Notes: generated by a model not told the origin, from the letters alone. 64,000 nt of DNA from Brevundimonas naejangsanensis (GCF_000635915.2 NZ_CP015614.1:541501-605500); one strand, 5' to 3'. Shown: positions 8,861 through 18,787, counted from the first letter of the stretch. Translations and numbers: made by a program.

Positions 8861-9190
8861 ATGCCTAACAGACGGCCAGGTGAACAAGGCGGAGGCGCAG
8901 GCGCCGCCGTCGTCACCGAGACAAAGCCGAAACTTCAGCGCCCCTCGCTTTATCGGGTGCTGATCCTGAATGACGACTACACCCCCATGGAGTTCGTCAT
9001 CTACGTGCTGGAGCGGTTCTTCCAGAAGAGCCGCGAGGACGCGACCCGCATCATGCTGCACGTGCACCAGCATGGCGTCGGGGTCTGCGGCGTCTTCACC
9101 TACGAAGTGGCCGAAACCAAGGTCGCCCAGGTGGTCGAGACGGCGCGGCGCCACCAGCACCCCCTGCAATGCACGATGGAAAAGGACTGA
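8861..9190 (+). CDS. clpS: ATP-dependent Clp protease adaptor ClpS
   Basis: 109 residues: an unstructured N-terminal extension (1-28) and the ClpS fold beginning at '[19 protein letters not shown]', whose Asn-Asp-Asp and Met form the N-degron pocket; '[21 protein letters not shown]' continues the core. ClpS binds proteins with hydrophobic N-terminal residues and hands them to ClpA for degradation by ClpAP. It lies 12 bases before clpA, the usual gene pair. Confidence 0.97.
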   Translation: MPNRRPGEQGGGAGAAVVTETKPKLQRPSLYRVLILNDDYTPMEFVIYVLERFFQKSREDATRIMLHVHQHGVGVCGVFTYEVAETKVAQVVETARRHQHPLQCTMEKD

Positions 9191-9202
9191 GAGGAACCTG
9201 CC

Positions 9203-11506
9203 ATGCCTTCGTTTTCCCGTCCTCTCGAAGAGACCCTGCACCGCGCGGTCCACTACGCCAACGAGCGCCGGCACGAATACGCCACGCTTGAACACCTGCT
9301 GCTGGCCCTGATCGACGATCCGGACGCCTCGGCCGTGATGACGGCCTGCAACGTCGATCTGGGCGCGCTGAAGGCTGCGCTCGGCTCCTATGTCGACACG
9401 GACCTGGCCGCCCTGGCCACGGCCGACGGCGACGACGCCAAGCCGACGGCGGGCTTCCAGCGCGTGATCCAGCGCGCGGTCATCCATGTCCAGTCGTCCG
9501 GCCGCGAGGAAGTGACCGGCGCCAACGTCCTGGTCGCCATCTTCTCCGAGCGCGAAAGCCACGCCGCCTATTTCCTGCAGGAGCAGGACATGACGCGCTA
9601 CGACGCGGTCAACTTCATCGCCCACGGCATCGCCAAGAAGGCCGGCGCCAGCGAAGCCCGCTCGGTGCGCGGCGCCAGTCCTGAAGAGGCCGAGGACGGC
9701 TCGGTCGTCAAACAGGGCGGCGAGGCGCTGGAGGCCTATTGCGTCGACCTGAACGAGAAGGCCCGCAACGGCAAGATCGACCCGCTGATCGGGCGTCAGG
9801 CCGAGGTCGAGCGCTCGATTCAGATCCTGTGCCGCCGCACCAAGAACAACCCGCTGTTGGTCGGCGACCCCGGCGTCGGCAAGACCGCCATCGCCGAAGG
9901 CCTGGCGCGCAAGATCGTCAACGGCGAGGTGCCGGAAGTCCTGAAGGACGCGACGATCTACAGCCTCGACATGGGCTCGCTGCTGGCGGGCACCCGCTAT
10001 CGCGGCGACTTCGAGGAGCGGCTGAAGCAGGTCGTCAAGGAACTGGAGAGCCACGACAACGCGGTCCTGTTCATCGACGAGATCCACACGGTGATCGGCG
10101 CGGGCGCGACCTCGGGCGGAGCGATGGATGCGTCCAACCTGCTGAAGCCGGCGCTGGCGTCGGGCAGCCTGCGCTGCATGGGGTCGACCACCTACAAGGA
10201 ATATCGCCAGCACTTCGAGAAGGACCGCGCCCTGGTGCGTCGCTTCCAGAAGATCGACGTCAATGAGCCGACGATCGAGGACACGGTGAAGATCCTCAAG
10301 GGCCTGAAGACGACCTATGAGACGCACCACAAGCTGCGTTTCACCGACTCGGCCATTCGCACGGCGGTCGATCTGTCGGCGCGCTACATCACCGACCGCA
10401 AGTTGCCGGACAAGGCCATCGACGTGATCGACGAGGCGGGGGCGTCGCAGATGCTGCTGCCGGAATCGAAGCGCAAGAAGGTCATCGGCCAGAAGGAGGT
10501 CGAGGCCGTCATCGCCAAGATGGCCCGCATCCCGGCCAAGTCGGTGTCGAAGTCGGACACGGAATCCCTGCGTGAGCTGGAGACCGATCTGAAGCGCGCC
10601 GTCTTCGGTCAGGAGCAGGCGATTGACCAGGTGTCGTCGGCGATGAAGCTGGCGCGAGCGGGTCTGCGCGACCCGAACAAGCCCATCGGCGCCTTCCTGT
10701 TCAGCGGTCCGACCGGCGTCGGCAAGACCGAAGTCGCCAAGCAGCTCGCCGCCACCCTGGGCATCGAGATGCAGCGCTTCGACATGTCCGAATACATGGA
10801 GCGCCACACGGTCAGCCGCCTGATCGGCGCGCCTCCGGGCTATGTCGGCCATGACCAGGGCGGCCTGCTGACCGACGCCGTCGACCAGCATCCGCACTCC
10901 GTCGTGCTGCTGGACGAAATCGAGAAGGCGCACCCCGACGTCTACAACATCCTGCTGCAGGTGATGGACAACGGGACGCTGACCGACGCGGTGGGCAAGA
11001 AGGTCGATTTCAGGAACGTCATCCTGATCATGACGACCAACGCGGGCGCCGCCGACAACGCGCGCGCGGCCATCGGCTTCGGCCGGGGCAAGGTCGAGGG
11101 CGAGGACGAAAAGGCCATCCAGCGCCTGTTCGCCCCTGAGTTCCGCAACCGTCTGGACGCCATCGTGGCCTTCAAGCCGCTGGGCGCCGAGACGATCCGC
11201 TCGGTGGTTACCAAGTTCGTGCTGCAGCTGGAAGCCCAGCTGGCGGACCGCAACATCACCATCGAACTGACCGACGAGGCGGCCGACTGGCTGGCCAAGA
11301 ACGGCTTCGACGAACTGTATGGCGCGCGTCCGCTGGCCCGCGTCATCCAGGAGCACATCAAGAAGCCGCTGGCCGACGACATCCTGTTCGGCCGCTTGAC
11401 CCGCGGCGGCCACGTCAAGGTCGAGCTGAAGGACGGCAAGATCGCCTTCGACATCACCCCGGCCAAGGGCGCGGCGGTGAAGGAAGCGGAAGAAGAAACG
11501 GCCTGA
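9203..11506 (+). CDS. clpA: ATP-dependent Clp protease ATP-binding subunit ClpA
   Basis: 767 residues, the normal ClpA length. The order is a Clp N-domain (about 1-145), AAA+ module 1 with Walker A GDPGVGKT at 221-228 and Walker B 'VLFIDEIH', a short linker, then AAA+ module 2 with GPTGVGKT at 502-509 and '[14 protein letters not shown]', and the C-terminal ClpB-D2-small domain. There is no ClpB-type coiled-coil middle domain, which separates it from ClpB. It unfolds substrates for ClpP. Operon partner: clpS. A strong terminator follows. Confidence 0.98.
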   Translation: MPSFSRPLEETLHRAVHYANERRHEYATLEHLLLALIDDPDASAVMTACNVDLGALKAALGSYVDTDLAALATADGDDAKPTAGFQRVIQRAVIHVQSSGREEVTGANVLVAIFSERESHAAYFLQEQDMTRYDAVNFIAHGIAKKAGASEARSVRGASPEEAEDGSVVKQGGEALEAYCVDLNEKARNGKIDPLIGRQAEVERSIQILCRRTKNNPLLVGDPGVGKTAIAEGLARKIVNGEVPEVLKDATIYSLDMGSLLAGTRYRGDFEERLKQVVKELESHDNAVLFIDEIHTVIGAGATSGGAMDASNLLKPALASGSLRCMGSTTYKEYRQHFEKDRALVRRFQKIDVNEPTIEDTVKILKGLKTTYETHHKLRFTDSAIRTAVDLSARYITDRKLPDKAIDVIDEAGASQMLLPESKRKKVIGQKEVEAVIAKMARIPAKSVSKSDTESLRELETDLKRAVFGQEQAIDQVSSAMKLARAGLRDPNKPIGAFLFSGPTGVGKTEVAKQLAATLGIEMQRFDMSEYMERHTVSRLIGAPPGYVGHDQGGLLTDAVDQHPHSVVLLDEIEKAHPDVYNILLQVMDNGTLTDAVGKKVDFRNVILIMTTNAGAADNARAAIGFGRGKVEGEDEKAIQRLFAPEFRNRLDAIVAFKPLGAETIRSVVTKFVLQLEAQLADRNITIELTDEAADWLAKNGFDELYGARPLARVIQEHIKKPLADDILFGRLTRGGHVKVELKDGKIAFDITPAKGAAVKEAEEETA

Positions 11507-11530
11507 TCTCGATCAGGCGCAAAAGAGAAA

Positions 11531-11559
11531 GGCCCGGGCATAACGCCTGGGCCTTTTTT
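11531..11559 (+). terminator. Intrinsic terminator after clpA
   Basis: GGCCCGGGC paired with GCCTGGGCC (one G-U pair) and a short loop, followed by six T residues, 24 bases after the clpA stop. Confidence 0.85.
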
Positions 11560-11562
11560 CTG

Positions 11563-11706
11563 TCCTTCTCCCCTGGAGGGAGAACACGGCCCGTCCGGGC
11601 CTGGATGAGGGGTCTCGCGACGCAAAAGGGGTTGCGAGACTTGGATGCCTCGCAACCCCTCATCCGTCACGCTTCGCGAGCCGCCTTCGCCCGCAAGAGG
11701 AGAGGG
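11563..11706. repeat. Palindromic intergenic repeat, type A (degenerate copy)
   Basis: Two inverted arms: CCTTCTCCCCTGGAGGGAGAA followed by GGATGAGGGG on the left; CCCCTCATCCGTC, a CGCGAG segment and a degenerate CTTCGCCCGCAAGAGGAGAG on the right. The same layout recurs at 18625, 27546 and 31767. It fills the gap between the convergent clpA and csbD-like genes and is the most decayed of the four type A copies. Confidence 0.75.
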
Positions 11707-11712
11707 CTTTGT

Positions 11713-12018
11713 TTAACGGCGACGGCCCAGAGCGCCCAAGAGCATCGCCGCGCCGGCGATGATGCCGGTGGTCAGCAGGGGTTTGCGGCGGGCGAAGTCC
11801 AGGCCCTTGCGGGCCGGGTCGCGCAGGTCGACGGGGGCCTTGTCGACCATGCCGTCGAGGCCGTCGATGACGCGGCCATAGGCGTCGAGCGCCTTGCCCT
11901 TGACCTCGTTCAGCTTGCCTTCGACTTGGAGCTTGCTGTCGCCCGTCACGCGACCGAGGCCGTTCTGGGCCTTGCCTTGCAGTTCGGTCGCGACGCCTTC
12001 GATACGTTGATCGGTCAT
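11713..12018 (-). CDS. CsbD family stress-response protein with C-terminal membrane helix
   Basis: 101 residues. Residues 1-60 match the CsbD-like repeat ('IEGVATELQGKAQNGLGRVTGD', 'LNEVKGKALDAYG'), a helical domain found in general-stress proteins. A hydrophobic stretch near 80-97 ('LLTTGIIAGAAMLLGALG') followed by Arg residues suggests a membrane anchor. I start at MTDQ (12018) rather than ten codons upstream because the CsbD homology begins there. Biochemical role unknown. Confidence 0.85.
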   Translation of the reverse strand: MTDQRIEGVATELQGKAQNGLGRVTGDSKLQVEGKLNEVKGKALDAYGRVIDGLDGMVDKAPVDLRDPARKGLDFARRKPLLTTGIIAGAAMLLGALGRRR

Positions 12019-12105
12019 GGTGATTCCTGATGTGAGGAGGGTACTCACAGGGAAAGCGTATTGCGACGCAGCAAGTTCCGTAGAAATTCGCGATGCGACG
12101 CCCTG

Positions 12106-13251
12106 TCAGCGGGCGCGATAGGGCGACAGAGCCGCCGTCATCGCGTCCATCTCGGCCTCGACCGCCGGGCGCTCGTTGTCGAGGTAGCGGGCGACAGGAT
12201 CGCGCAGCGCCGGATCGGCGATGAAATGGGCGGAATAGACGGGCGAGGGCAGGTAGCCGCGCGCGATCTTGTGCTCTCCTTGCGCCCCCGCCTCGACACG
12301 CGACAGGCCGCGCGAGATGGCGAAGTCGATGGCCTGATAATAGCAAAGCTCGAAATGGAGGAAGGGCCGGTCGACCAGCGTCCCCCACTGGCGTCCGTAA
12401 AGCGCATCCCGTCCGATGAAATTCAGCGCCCCGGCTACCGGCGTCTCGCCTTCAAACGCCATCACCAGGGCGATGCGGTCAGCCATGGTCGCGCCGACGC
12501 GGGCGAAGAAGTCGCGCGTCAGATAGGGCCGTCCCCATTTTCGGTCGCCCGTGTCCATGTAGAAGGCGAAGAAGGCCTCCCAATGCGCCTCGGCGATCTG
12601 GGCGCCCGTCAGCACGCGGATGTCGAGGCCGGCTTGCGCCTCACGCCGCTCGCGCCGGATGGTCTTGCGCCGGTTGGAAGACAGGGCGGCCAGGAAGTCG
12701 TCGAAGCTCTGATAGCCGTCGTTGCGCCAGATGAACTGGATGTCGCGGCGCGGCAGCAGGCCCGCTTCGGCCATGGCGCGCCATTCGGCCTCTAGGGGAA
12801 AGTTGACGTGCAGGGACGACACGCCCAGCCGCTCGGTCAGCGTCAATGCGCCTTGCAGCAGCGCTTCACGCACCACGACGGCGTCCGTCCCCGGCGCATT
12901 CAGAAACCGTGGGCCCGTCGCGGGGGTGAAGGGCACAGCCCCCAGCAGCTTGGGATAGTAGCGCCCGCCTGCGCGCTGATAGGCGTCGGCCCAGCTGTGG
13001 TCGAAGACGTACTCGCCCTGGCTATGACCCTTCAGATAAAGGGGCATGACGCCGATCACGGCCCCGTCTTCATCGTGCAGGGACAGGTGGCGCGCCGCCC
13101 AGCCTTCAGACGGGACGGCGCTGCCGGACGCCTCGCAGGCGTCGAGGAAGTCGTAGGAGACGAAGGGATCGCCGGTCGGGGCCGCGCAGGCGTCCCACGC
13201 GTCCCGGCCTATCGCGGCGATCCCGTCGTGAACCTGAAGGGTGAAGCTCAC
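12106..13251 (-). CDS. GNAT family N-acetyltransferase (DUF482/PF04339)
   Basis: 381 residues from a GTG start at 13251 that overlaps the stop of the preceding ridA-like gene in a GTGA arrangement; the longer upstream frame is only a shadow of that gene. The protein matches the DUF482 'peptidogalycan' acyltransferase-like family ('DPFVSYDFLDACEASGS', 'YFKLCYYQ'-like 'FELCYYQAIDFAI', 'VEAGAQGEHKIARGYLP'), which has two GNAT-like folds related to FemAB. The acceptor is unknown. Translational coupling to ridA suggests shared regulation. Confidence 0.88.
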   Translation of the reverse strand: MSFTLQVHDGIAAIGRDAWDACAAPTGDPFVSYDFLDACEASGSAVPSEGWAARHLSLHDEDGAVIGVMPLYLKGHSQGEYVFDHSWADAYQRAGGRYYPKLLGAVPFTPATGPRFLNAPGTDAVVVREALLQGALTLTERLGVSSLHVNFPLEAEWRAMAEAGLLPRRDIQFIWRNDGYQSFDDFLAALSSNRRKTIRRERREAQAGLDIRVLTGAQIAEAHWEAFFAFYMDTGDRKWGRPYLTRDFFARVGATMADRIALVMAFEGETPVAGALNFIGRDALYGRQWGTLVDRPFLHFELCYYQAIDFAISRGLSRVEAGAQGEHKIARGYLPSPVYSAHFIADPALRDPVARYLDNERPAVEAEMDAMTAALSPYRAR

Positions 13252-13706
13252 TTCACCTCGATGACGGCGTCCACTTCGACGGCGAAGCCGAGCGGCAGCT
13301 TGTACACGCCGACGGCCGAGCGCGAGTGCTTGCCGGCGTCGCCGAAGACCTGGACCATCAGGTCCGAGCAGCCGTTGATGACCGCGGGGATGGCCTCGAA
13401 GTCCGGCCCGGCCTGGACGAAGCCGCCCAGCTTGACGATGCGGACCACGCGATCCAGGTCGCCGTCGACGGCGGCGTTGATCTGGGCCAGCAGGTTGACG
13501 CCGCACAGACGGGCGGCCTCGGCGGCCTGCTCCGGGGTCACGTCAACGCCGACGGTGCCCTTGATGCCGCCATTGGCGTCGTTCGACAGCTGGCCCGAGA
13601 TGAAGATCTGCTCGCCCGAGCGGACGTAGGAGACATAGCTGGCGACCGGCTTGGCGGGCTCGGGCAGGGTGATGCCGAGTTCAGCAATGCGGGCGTGAAT
13701 GCTCAT
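13248..13706 (-). CDS. RidA/YjgF family protein
   Basis: 152 residues, slightly longer than canonical RidA (about 130). 'SGQLSNDANGGIKGTVG', 'RIVKLGGFVQAG' and the C-terminal 'RSAVGVYKLPLGFAVEVDAV' place it in the YjgF/Rid superfamily, whose RidA members hydrolyse reactive enamine/imine intermediates released by PLP enzymes. It belongs to a subfamily that often lacks proven deaminase activity, so only the family is safe. The start is the ATG at 13706 with GGAG upstream. It is the first gene of a coupled pair with the acetyltransferase. Confidence 0.9.
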   Translation of the reverse strand: MSIHARIAELGITLPEPAKPVASYVSYVRSGEQIFISGQLSNDANGGIKGTVGVDVTPEQAAEAARLCGVNLLAQINAAVDGDLDRVVRIVKLGGFVQAGPDFEAIPAVINGCSDLMVQVFGDAGKHSRSAVGVYKLPLGFAVEVDAVIEVK

Positions 13707-13760
13707 GGGGCGACTCCGTATGAAAGGGTGCACGGGGTTTAGCGCGGCGCGGCGGCCGCG

Positions 13761-15062
13761 TCATCCGGGGCGTTCGTTGGGACGTTTCAGAGCGCGCCCC
13801 GCGACGACGGCGCCCGCCCCGAACTTGTCGCGTAGGGCGTCGATGGCGGTCTCGGTCTTCAGGGCGCGGGTCTCGGCCGTGGCGAACAGGCTGGCTGGCG
13901 CGTCGTGGGCGTCGGCGATGTCAGCCATGCCGATGCCGATCAGCCTGTAGGGCACGCCGATTTCGGGTTTCAGCAGGTCTCGCCCGGCGGCGAACAGGGC
14001 CCGCGCCGTCTGCACGGGCTCAGCCAGGGTGATGCGGCGGGTGACGATCTTGAAGTCCGTCTTGCGCAGCTTCAGCACCAGCACGCGGCTGGCGACGCCG
14101 TCTCGGCGGGCCTTGGAGGCCAGCTTCTCGCACAGGGGCCACAGTTCGGCCTCCAGCGCTTCGGCGGCGATCAGGTCTTCGTTGAAGGTGGTCTCGGCGC
14201 TCATGCCGCGCCGGTCGTGGTCGGGGTTCACCGGGCGGCTGTCGCGGGCGTGGCTGAGATCGTGCAGCCGCAGGCCCGTCTCGCCATACCGCCGGACCAG
14301 ATCCTTCACCTCGGCGGCGGCCAGATCGCCGATGGTGGCGAAGCCGTCCGAGCGCAGGGTGCGGCCGAACACTGGCCCGACGCCGGGCAGGGTGGTCACA
14401 GGGCGCGGCGCAAGCAGACCTTGCGCCTCCGCCGCGCCGATGACGGAAAAGCCGCGCGGCTTGTCCAGTTCAGACGCGATCTTGGCCAGGAAGCGGTTGG
14501 GCGCCAGGCCGATGGAGACGCTCAGCCCCGTCTCATCCTCGATCCATTTCTGCAGGCGCGCCAACTGGAAGGCGGGCGGCCCGCCGTTCAGCCGCTCGGT
14601 GCCCTTCAGATCGATCCACGCCTCGTCCAGCGACAGGGTCTGAACCAGCGGCGTCAGGCGCTGCACGGCGCCGAAGATGCGCGCGCTCTCGGCATTGTAT
14701 TTGGCGAAGTCCGGCTTGATGACCACGGCGTCGGGACAGGCCTTCAGCGCCTTGAACATCGGCATGGCCGAGCCGACGCCGTACAGCCGCGCCACATAGC
14801 AGGCGGTGGAGACGACGCCGCGCTTGCCGCCGCCGACGATCACGGGCCTGTCGCGCAGTTCGGGTCGGTCGCGCTTTTCGACCGAGGCGTAGAAGGCGTC
14901 GCAGTCCAGGTGGGCGATGTGCAGATCGCTCAGTTCGTCATGGGCGATCACCCGGCGCGACGTGCACGACGGGCACCGCGCGACCTTGCGGTCGCCGGTC
15001 CACAGGCAGTCGCGACAAAGGGCCGTTATGGCCAAACCCGAACTCCGTTTCCTCAGCTTCAC
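13761..15062 (-). CDS. dinB: DNA polymerase IV (Y-family translesion polymerase)
   Basis: 433 residues. Catalytic carboxylates are in D53-C-D55-A-F-Y and 'SLD146E147A', followed by the fingers, thumb ('TLPGVGPVFGRTL', a helix-hairpin-helix) and little-finger domain. It copies past damaged template bases. An N-terminal extension carries two CxxC pairs (Cys16/19 and Cys30/33), a likely zinc ribbon seen in a subset of alphaproteobacterial DinB proteins. It is divergent from divK with a 96-base shared promoter gap. Confidence 0.95.
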   Translation of the reverse strand: MKLRKRSSGLAITALCRDCLWTGDRKVARCPSCTSRRVIAHDELSDLHIAHLDCDAFYASVEKRDRPELRDRPVIVGGGKRGVVSTACYVARLYGVGSAMPMFKALKACPDAVVIKPDFAKYNAESARIFGAVQRLTPLVQTLSLDEAWIDLKGTERLNGGPPAFQLARLQKWIEDETGLSVSIGLAPNRFLAKIASELDKPRGFSVIGAAEAQGLLAPRPVTTLPGVGPVFGRTLRSDGFATIGDLAAAEVKDLVRRYGETGLRLHDLSHARDSRPVNPDHDRRGMSAETTFNEDLIAAEALEAELWPLCEKLASKARRDGVASRVLVLKLRKTDFKIVTRRITLAEPVQTARALFAAGRDLLKPEIGVPYRLIGIGMADIADAHDAPASLFATAETRALKTETAIDALRDKFGAGAVVAGRALKRPNERPG

Positions 15063-15158
15063 GTCAACTTAAGACTGACGCGCCCACAGTGCACCCAAGA
15101 AGGCGTAACAGCCCGACGCGAAAGCGAATGAACCAGAGGCGCAACAGCCGGGTGGCGG

Positions 15159-15524
15159 ATGTCCAAGAAGATCCTCATCGTCGAGGATAACGAGCTGAAC
15201 ATGAAGCTATTTCATGATCTGCTCGATTCTCAGGGGTACGAAGTGCTGCAGACCCGCGAAGGGCTGCAGGCGCTGGCGATTGCGCGCGAGCATCGCCCTG
15301 ATCTGATCCTGATGGATATCCAGCTGCCGGAGATTTCGGGGCTCGAGGTGACCAAATGGCTCAAGGACGATGAAGAGCTGAACCATATACCCGTCATCGC
15401 CGTTACCGCCTTCGCCATGAAGGGTGATGAAGAACGAATTCGTCAGGGGGGCTGCGAGGCCTACATCTCCAAGCCGATTTCCGTCATCTCCTTCCTGGAA
15501 ACGGTGCGGAAGCACCTGGGGTAG
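15159..15524 (+). CDS. divK: Single-domain cell-cycle response regulator DivK
   Basis: 121 residues, a lone receiver domain with no output domain. Acidic pocket Glu9-Asp10, phosphoacceptor Asp53 ('[16 protein letters not shown]'), conserved Thr and Lys ('VTAFAM', 'SKP'). The sequence is extremely close to Caulobacter DivK ('[18 protein letters not shown]'). In that lineage DivK is phosphorylated by PleC/DivJ, localizes to the poles and, through DivL/CckA, lowers CtrA activity. It lies 3 bases before pleD, forming the known divK-pleD operon. Confidence 0.97.
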   Translation: MSKKILIVEDNELNMKLFHDLLDSQGYEVLQTREGLQALAIAREHRPDLILMDIQLPEISGLEVTKWLKDDEELNHIPVIAVTAFAMKGDEERIRQGGCEAYISKPISVISFLETVRKHLG

Positions 15525-15527
15525 GGG

Positions 15528-16889
15528 ATGAGTGCGCGAATTCTCGTGGTCGACGACGTAGAGGCGAACGTCCGTCTGCTCGAAGCCAAGCTGACTCTTG
15601 AATACTATGACGTCCTGACCTGCGGCGACGGGACCTCGTGCCTGCGCATCGCCCAGGACGAACAGCCCGACCTGATCCTGCTGGACGTCATGATGCCCGG
15701 CATGGACGGGTTCGAGACCTGCCGCCGCCTCAAGGCCGCCGAGGAGACGCGTCATATCCCGGTGGTGCTGGTGACGGCCCTGGACGGGCGTCATGACCGC
15801 ATCCGGGGACTGGAAGCAGGCGCTGACGACTTCCTGTCCAAGCCGCTGGACGACGTGATCCTGATGGCGCGGGTCAAGAGCCTGACGCGCCTGAAAATGG
15901 TCATGGATGAACTGCGTGAGCGCGAGGAAAGCAGCCGCCGCCTGGGCATGGACGCAGGCGGCGTCGGCCATCTGAAGGGCTCGGGCGGCCGGGTTCTGGT
16001 CGTCGACGACAATGAGCTTCAGGCCGAGATGATCGCGCGCGAGCTGTCGATCGAGCACCGTCCCATGATTGCGGACACGCTAGCCGACGGTCTGGATGCG
16101 GCGCGCGGATCGGTCGATCTGGTGATCGTCAATGTGTCGTCCGAAGGGTTCGACGGCCTTCGACTGATCGCTCAGCTGCGGTCCAAGGAGGCGATGCGCC
16201 GCATCCCCATCCTGGCGCTGATCGACACCCATGACCGGCCGCGTCTGCTGAAGGCGCTGGATCTGGGCGCGCACGACATCCTCGCCCGCCCCGTCGACCC
16301 CGAAGAGATGTCGGCGCGGGTCCGCACCCAGGTGAAGCGCAAACGGTACGGCGACTTCCTGCGCGATAAGCTGGATTACAGCCTGGAATTGGCGCTCACC
16401 GACCCTCTGACGGGTCTGCACAACCGCCGCTACATGACTGGCCAGCTTCAGGCTCTTGTCGCGCGCGCCGCGCGGGGCGGGGACCCGGTGGCGGTGCTGG
16501 TGCTGGACATCGACCACTTCAAGGCTGTGAACGACACCTTCGGGCATGACGTGGGCGACGAGGTGCTGCGCGAGTTTTCGGTGCGGCTGGCGACCAATGT
16601 GCGCGCGGTCGATCTGCCCTGTCGGTTCGGCGGCGAGGAGTTCGTGGTGGTCATGCCGGGCACGACGCTGGAAGACGCACATCGCATCGCCGAACGTATT
16701 CGCCGCGACGTGGGGGCGGCCCCCTTCCGTATCAGCGGCGGGGATGTGCTTGGCGTGACCGTTTCGGTCGGCGTGGCGGCCAGTCTGGGCATGGACGACA
16801 CGCCCGAGGCGCTGCTCAAACGGGCCGATGAGGGCGTCTATGAGGCGAAAGCTCAGGGGCGCGACCGCGTCGTAGCTCGGGCCGCCTGA
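15528..16889 (+). CDS. pleD: PleD response regulator and diguanylate cyclase
   Basis: 453 residues with PleD architecture: receiver 1 with Asp53 ('LILLDVMMPGMDGF'), a second degenerate receiver (about 155-275) serving as dimerization adaptor, and a C-terminal GGDEF domain with an active GGEEF signature. An RxxD inhibitory site (RAVD) lies five residues before GGEEF, so product inhibition by c-di-GMP is expected. In Caulobacter PleD drives flagellar ejection and stalk formation at the swarmer-to-stalked transition. Co-transcribed with divK. Confidence 0.97.
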   Translation: MSARILVVDDVEANVRLLEAKLTLEYYDVLTCGDGTSCLRIAQDEQPDLILLDVMMPGMDGFETCRRLKAAEETRHIPVVLVTALDGRHDRIRGLEAGADDFLSKPLDDVILMARVKSLTRLKMVMDELREREESSRRLGMDAGGVGHLKGSGGRVLVVDDNELQAEMIARELSIEHRPMIADTLADGLDAARGSVDLVIVNVSSEGFDGLRLIAQLRSKEAMRRIPILALIDTHDRPRLLKALDLGAHDILARPVDPEEMSARVRTQVKRKRYGDFLRDKLDYSLELALTDPLTGLHNRRYMTGQLQALVARAARGGDPVAVLVLDIDHFKAVNDTFGHDVGDEVLREFSVRLATNVRAVDLPCRFGGEEFVVVMPGTTLEDAHRIAERIRRDVGAAPFRISGGDVLGVTVSVGVAASLGMDDTPEALLKRADEGVYEAKAQGRDRVVARAA

Positions 16890-16920
16890 CGCAGCCTCGC
16901 TCTAACAAACGACCAAAGAA

Positions 16921-16948
16921 AAACGCCCGGTCGTGCGACCGGGCGTTT
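16921..16948. terminator. Bidirectional intrinsic terminator between pleD and rpmG
   Basis: A 13-bp perfect palindromic stem AAACGCCCGGTCG with its complement around a 2-base centre (the functional loop will be larger). A-rich on the left and T-rich on the right, so it can end pleD from one side and rpmG from the other. Confidence 0.85.
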
Positions 16949-16982
16949 CGATTCTTGCAGATTCAAGCGGAGGGCGAAGCCC

Positions 16983-17150
<168 letters not shown>

Positions 17151-17277
17151 CGGAATTAACCTCTGCGACGGCGAAAGCCGCTTGAAATAAGAGGCGCGGA
17201 ACATACCCAGGACAGGCTCAAAGTCAACGGCTTCGATGTCGCGTTGAGCCTGGCCATACAGACGCTAGTGTTTCGCC

Positions 17278-17892
17278 ATGAAAAAGCCCTGCTTCAAGCC
17301 CGCCTCCGCCCTTTCCGCCGCCGTTCTCGCCGCTGGTCTGGCCCTTTCCGCCTGCTCGTCCGAGCCTGCCGCTCCGGCGGCTGCGACTGCTGAGGCCCCA
17401 GCCACGGCGCAGGACGCCTTCTTCGCCAATCTGACCGCCCTGTGCGGCCAGCGATTCGAGGGCAAGGTCGTCACGAACGAGGCCGCCGATTCCGATTTCG
17501 CCGGCAAGCGCCTGCTGATGCACGTGCGCGACTGTTCGGCGGACGAGATCCGCATCCCCTTCTGGGTCGGCGAAGACCGCTCGCGCACCTGGGTGGTGAC
17601 CCGCACCGATTCGGGCCTGCGCCTGAAGCACGATCACCGCCAGCCGGACGGCAAGACCGATCCGCTGCACTGGTACGGCGGCGACACGGCGAACGAAGGC
17701 ACGGCCGAGCGTCAGGAGTTCCCGGTCGATCAGGAATCCATCGACCTGTTCAACGCCAACGACGCCTCGGTCTCGACGACCAACGTTTGGGCGATGGAGG
17801 TCCATCCCGACAAGACCTTCACCTATGAACTGCGTCGGCCGAACCGCCACTTCCAGGTCCATTTCGACCTGACCAAGCCGGTCGCCGAATAA
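17278..17892 (+). CDS. Conserved lipoprotein of unknown function
   Basis: 204 residues. A lipoprotein signal ends in 'LALSAC' (Cys26), followed by an Ala/Pro linker to about residue 45. The mature part contains 'LTALCGQRFEGKV' and a later Cys in 'VRDCSADEIRIPFWVGEDRSRTW', a possible disulfide pair, then 'HWYGGDT' and a beta-rich C-terminus. I know similar proteins only as hypothetical secreted proteins of alphaproteobacteria. It stands alone and converges on the Nudix gene. Confidence 0.85.
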   Translation: MKKPCFKPASALSAAVLAAGLALSACSSEPAAPAAATAEAPATAQDAFFANLTALCGQRFEGKVVTNEAADSDFAGKRLLMHVRDCSADEIRIPFWVGEDRSRTWVVTRTDSGLRLKHDHRQPDGKTDPLHWYGGDTANEGTAERQEFPVDQESIDLFNANDASVSTTNVWAMEVHPDKTFTYELRRPNRHFQVHFDLTKPVAE

Positions 17893-17910
17893 GGCCTTGA
17901 GGCCGCCGCG

Positions 17911-18618
17911 TCAGTCCTGATGGTCGATGACGTGGCGGCCGCGCGCCATATGCACGAAGGGCAGGGGGCGCTGAGGCGTCTCCAGCCGCTCGGCCACCTC
18001 GCTGAGCACGAAGCGGGTAATGGCGGGCAGGTCCAGCCCTTGCGCCTCGTCCAGCGCAATCCAGGCGATCTCGTCCAGTTCGCCTGAGCCTTCGATGCGG
18101 TCCGGGTCGCGCAGGGCCTCGACCGGCGCCATGAAGAAGCGGGCGTCGAAGCGGCGCGATCGGCCCGGCGGCGTGATGGCCCGCGCCACATAGGACAGCA
18201 CCGACAGATCGGGCAGGGCGCCGGCCTGGCGATACTCCCGCCACGGCCCGGCGACCGAGGCCGCCGGCGCGGGGCGCCCCAGGATCAGCCCCGTCTCTTC
18301 AAACGTCTCGCGTACGGCGGCCAGGGCCAGGGCGCGGGCGCGCCGGGCGGGCATTTCCGCCTCCAGCCGGCGTGCAGCGTCATGCGATAAGGGGCCGGCG
18401 TCCGCTGCGGTGAAATCCGCCCGCTCGATGCGCCCGCCCGGAAACACCCATTTCGACGCCATGAAGACATGGCCCGGCGCGCGGCGGCCCATCAGCACTT
18501 CGGGCCGTTTTGCCCCGCGCGTCAGGATCAGGGTGGCGGCGTCCTTGGGGCGCTGGGCGCCGCCGGTGCGGGGCGCGTCGGCCAGGTCTTGGGCCGCGTC
18601 GAAGGGGAGAGGTTTCAT
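17911..18618 (-). CDS. Nudix hydrolase (NUDT19-like, with insertion in the Nudix box)
   Basis: 235 residues. The Nudix motif is split: 'VFPGG' at 59-62 and the catalytic helix 'RETFEETGLIL' at 103-113, with a roughly 40-residue helical insertion between them, as in the NUDT7/NUDT19-like CoA or nucleoside-diphosphate pyrophosphatases. The glutamates of the metal site are intact. The substrate is not certain. The Shine-Dalgarno AGAAGG, six bases before the ATG, lies inside the neighbouring palindromic repeat. Confidence 0.88.
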   Translation of the reverse strand: MKPLPFDAAQDLADAPRTGGAQRPKDAATLILTRGAKRPEVLMGRRAPGHVFMASKWVFPGGRIERADFTAADAGPLSHDAARRLEAEMPARRARALALAAVRETFEETGLILGRPAPAASVAGPWREYRQAGALPDLSVLSYVARAITPPGRSRRFDARFFMAPVEALRDPDRIEGSGELDEIAWIALDEAQGLDLPAITRFVLSEVAERLETPQRPLPFVHMARGRHVIDHQD

Positions 18619-18624
18619 GGATGT

Positions 18625-18775
18625 CCTTCTCCCCTCGGGGGAGAAGGTGGCTCGCGCAGCGAGACGGATGAGGGGGACGCTGGCTGCGTCGTCACCATCA
18701 GTCGTTTTGCTTGCGGATAGAGCCCCCTCATCCGACCTGCTTCGCAGGCCACCTTCTCCCCCGAGGGGAGAAGGG
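18625..18775. repeat. Palindromic intergenic repeat, type A
   Basis: Left arm CCTTCTCCCCTCGGGGGAGAAGG (self-complementary) then GTGGCTCGCGCAGCGAGACGG and ATGAGGG; right arm CCCCCTCATCCG, a CTGCTTCGCAG hairpin and CCACCTTCTCCCCCGAGG. The two arms are inverted copies, so the whole can fold into one long structure or two small hairpins. It fills the gap between rnr and the Nudix gene and supplies the latter's ribosome-binding site. Confidence 0.85.
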
Positions 18776-18787
18776 ACATGAGATTAT

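Noticed and set aside
15063-15158. Possible CtrA site (TTAA-N7-TTAA) before divK
   Set aside because: Only one TTAA half occurs; the second half is absent at the required spacing.
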